Below are positions 62,351 to 64,000 of a stretch of DNA of 64,000 bases, in pieces (the stretch's first letter is position 1; every line of letters starts with the position of its first letter). The notes under the pieces were generated by a model. It was not told where the DNA came from and searched no databases. It saw only the letters and a program-made list of their open reading frames with translations. The DNA is taken from contig CM066924.1 in assembly GCA_033964015.1 (NCBI GenBank), forward strand, positions 1,426,001 to 1,490,000, read 5' to 3'. This stretch comes from Scolanthus callimorphus (Eukaryota; Cnidaria; Anthozoa; Actiniaria; Edwardsiidae). Both the position numbers and the translations under genes were made by a program.

Positions 62351-64000
62351 TAAATTATTGAAATGACTAAACTATGACGGACAAAAAATGTCACAAATTT
62401 GAAGAAAGGAGTGTTTCACGGGCGGGGCTAAAATCGGCTGCTTAAGGTGACTCCAAAAGAAATGAAACGCGTTTTTGACTCGCTCGCGTCGCGTCAAAAA
62501 TGGTCGGATATTTTTGAGCTCTGGATATGTTAAACCTCGACTATTGGTTCTTTAAAGTATTTGTTCGAATTCATTTTAAAGAGCCGCATTTGGTTATGAG
62601 AGCCGATATTCTAACAGTTGTATTTTTACAAAAGTCGCGCATTTTTTCTGAAACTTCTGATTTGGGGTCATTCGACCTTCATTGTTTTTGTCCTTCAAGT
62701 TTGAAGAACATTGTACAAGTGAAAATTGCAGTACAAGATAGAGCCAAAAATGGCCATGAAACTGGAGCAATATCAATGTGCTCTTCCTTCCTACCTTCCA
62801 AGTTAATCCATTTTGTACGATGATAACACCTCAGCCATTTGCCATTCTTCCTGAGGTTCAGTTCAAAATTTCATGGCCGTAGCTCTACAGATAGATTCAC
62901 GATAACTATATATTCAGGAGCACATAAAAAGAAACACATCGAAAATGAATCCTGAAATTTGTCAAAATCGATATTTAAATGTATATAGGTTGACAGCACC
63001 ATGAAATCAACAGCCAACACCATTCCTTCACAACCTGTTTTTCGGGTTTCCTCGGGAATGTCCTCTCGGTGTTAATCGCCAATTCTTTATTTTATAAAAA
63101 CCTTCACAAAATGCTACAAACAAAGAAATTGGTTTTGTAAAAACTTTATCTAAAAATTGTTTCCACTTTGTGTCAAAATTACTCGATTTCTTGGCGGAAT
63201 TCCTCTTAATACCATACTGAGTGGAAATGTTAGATGAATATGCATCAACCTAATTTTCATAATTTCATTTTTGCGTTTTCAAAATTGCCGGAGGCAAATT
63301 AAACACAAATTCTAAAATTATGGAGCCTAAGAAAAGGGTTCTATGAGCAGTTTTGACAAGCAGCTTAAATAAAAGTTTTAAGAGGCGTTTTTTTTATCCA
63401 CAAGGCTCTTCTATAAAAATACTAGAAACATCAAAAGCTACATCGTTTTTGTCAAATGGTAAGAAATATAAGCGTATTTTGTATATGTGGTAAAAGTGTA
63501 TGAATGTATATACATGCTAAATGTGTATATGCCAGGATAAATAAAGGGCTCGTCTCTAGGGCAAGTCGACTACCTAGTTTGGGAACCAGATAAAAATCAT
63601 TTTAGGTATATTGATATATATTAATGCATGTTTTAGTATAGAATCCCATACCTCTATTCTATCGCGCGCGCTGATTGGCTAAGAAGGAGAGGTATTTTTT
63701 ATGGAATACCCCAATTACACAGGGCCCCCGTCATTTAAATTTAAAAAATCGACGAGTTTTTTAGTTAGTACAGCATTCCCTGACTATTAATCAGATAGCA
63801 CATACAAAAATCAAATTTGTTTTATAGTTTTTGATAGAAGGTAGTTACGATAAAAGCAGGGAAATGTATTTATCTCCATTTTTCGTATCACAGTTTTTCG
63901 CGCGCTTTGTGAAACGTGGGCACACGCGCCTCCACAAAACACAAAACGCTCAAACTCTCGTGTGGTCAACACAACAAGTTTTGGAAACAAAATCTCTCGT
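62350..64000. other. Gene-free right end
   Basis: AT-rich with the inverted repeat at 63 kb and short ORFs only. No second GPCR start is visible before the end of the window. Confidence 0.5.
62985..63225. repeat. Dispersed repeat, inverse copy of 21.9 kb
   Basis: Reverse-complement partner of 21880-22240. The surrounding AT-rich DNA has no ORF of note. Confidence 0.7.

Overview
This is an AT-rich animal nuclear DNA window: spliced genes with GT/AG introns, large introns, many tandem minisatellites, hairpin MITEs and several retrotransposon families. It is most likely a cnidarian, probably an anthozoan such as a stony coral or sea anemone. That placement is an inference from the repeat style, the VWA/PAN secreted gene and the class A GPCR; no marker gene fixes the species.

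Layout. (1) 2.4-14.0 kb, minus strand: a small secreted von Willebrand A (VWA) domain gene with a probable C-terminal PAN/apple exon; its first VWA exon abuts a 40-bp minisatellite. (2) 15.7-49.7 kb, minus strand: 18 exons of DIS3L, the exosome-associated 3'-5' exoribonuclease, covering the end of the cold-shock/OB region, the whole RNB domain, the S1 region and the natural stop. The N-terminal PIN and first OB exons were not found and probably lie beyond the window. (3) Inside the 16.7-kb DIS3L intron (30.4-47.1 kb): LINE debris, a Ngaro-like tyrosine-recombinase retrotransposon with split direct repeats, two long intronless ORFs of an unrecognised secreted, hydrophobic-core protein, and a 183-bp satellite. 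(4) 47.3 kb: a hammerhead ribozyme motif in the 375-nt DIS3L intron just upstream of an exon, in sense orientation. (5) 47.6-49.4 kb: an 83-bp array made from copies of a DIS3L 3' splice site and exon start. (6) 57.6-60.4 kb, plus strand: a three-exon class A GPCR, with a ~600-bp direct repeat on each side that suggests a tandem receptor array.

The rest is repeat-rich intergenic or intronic DNA: at least five LINE fragments, many terminal-inverted-repeat elements and about ten tandem arrays. No CRISPR array, operon, tRNA or rRNA was seen. The genes share no obvious pathway. The most notable features are the intronic hammerhead ribozyme, two minisatellites that grew from 3' splice sites, the split-direct-repeat YR element nested in an inverted-repeat element, and a DIS3L exon carrying two single-base insertions. 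Exon edges were found by hand from splice motifs and comparison with remembered vertebrate DIS3L; they may be off by a base or two.
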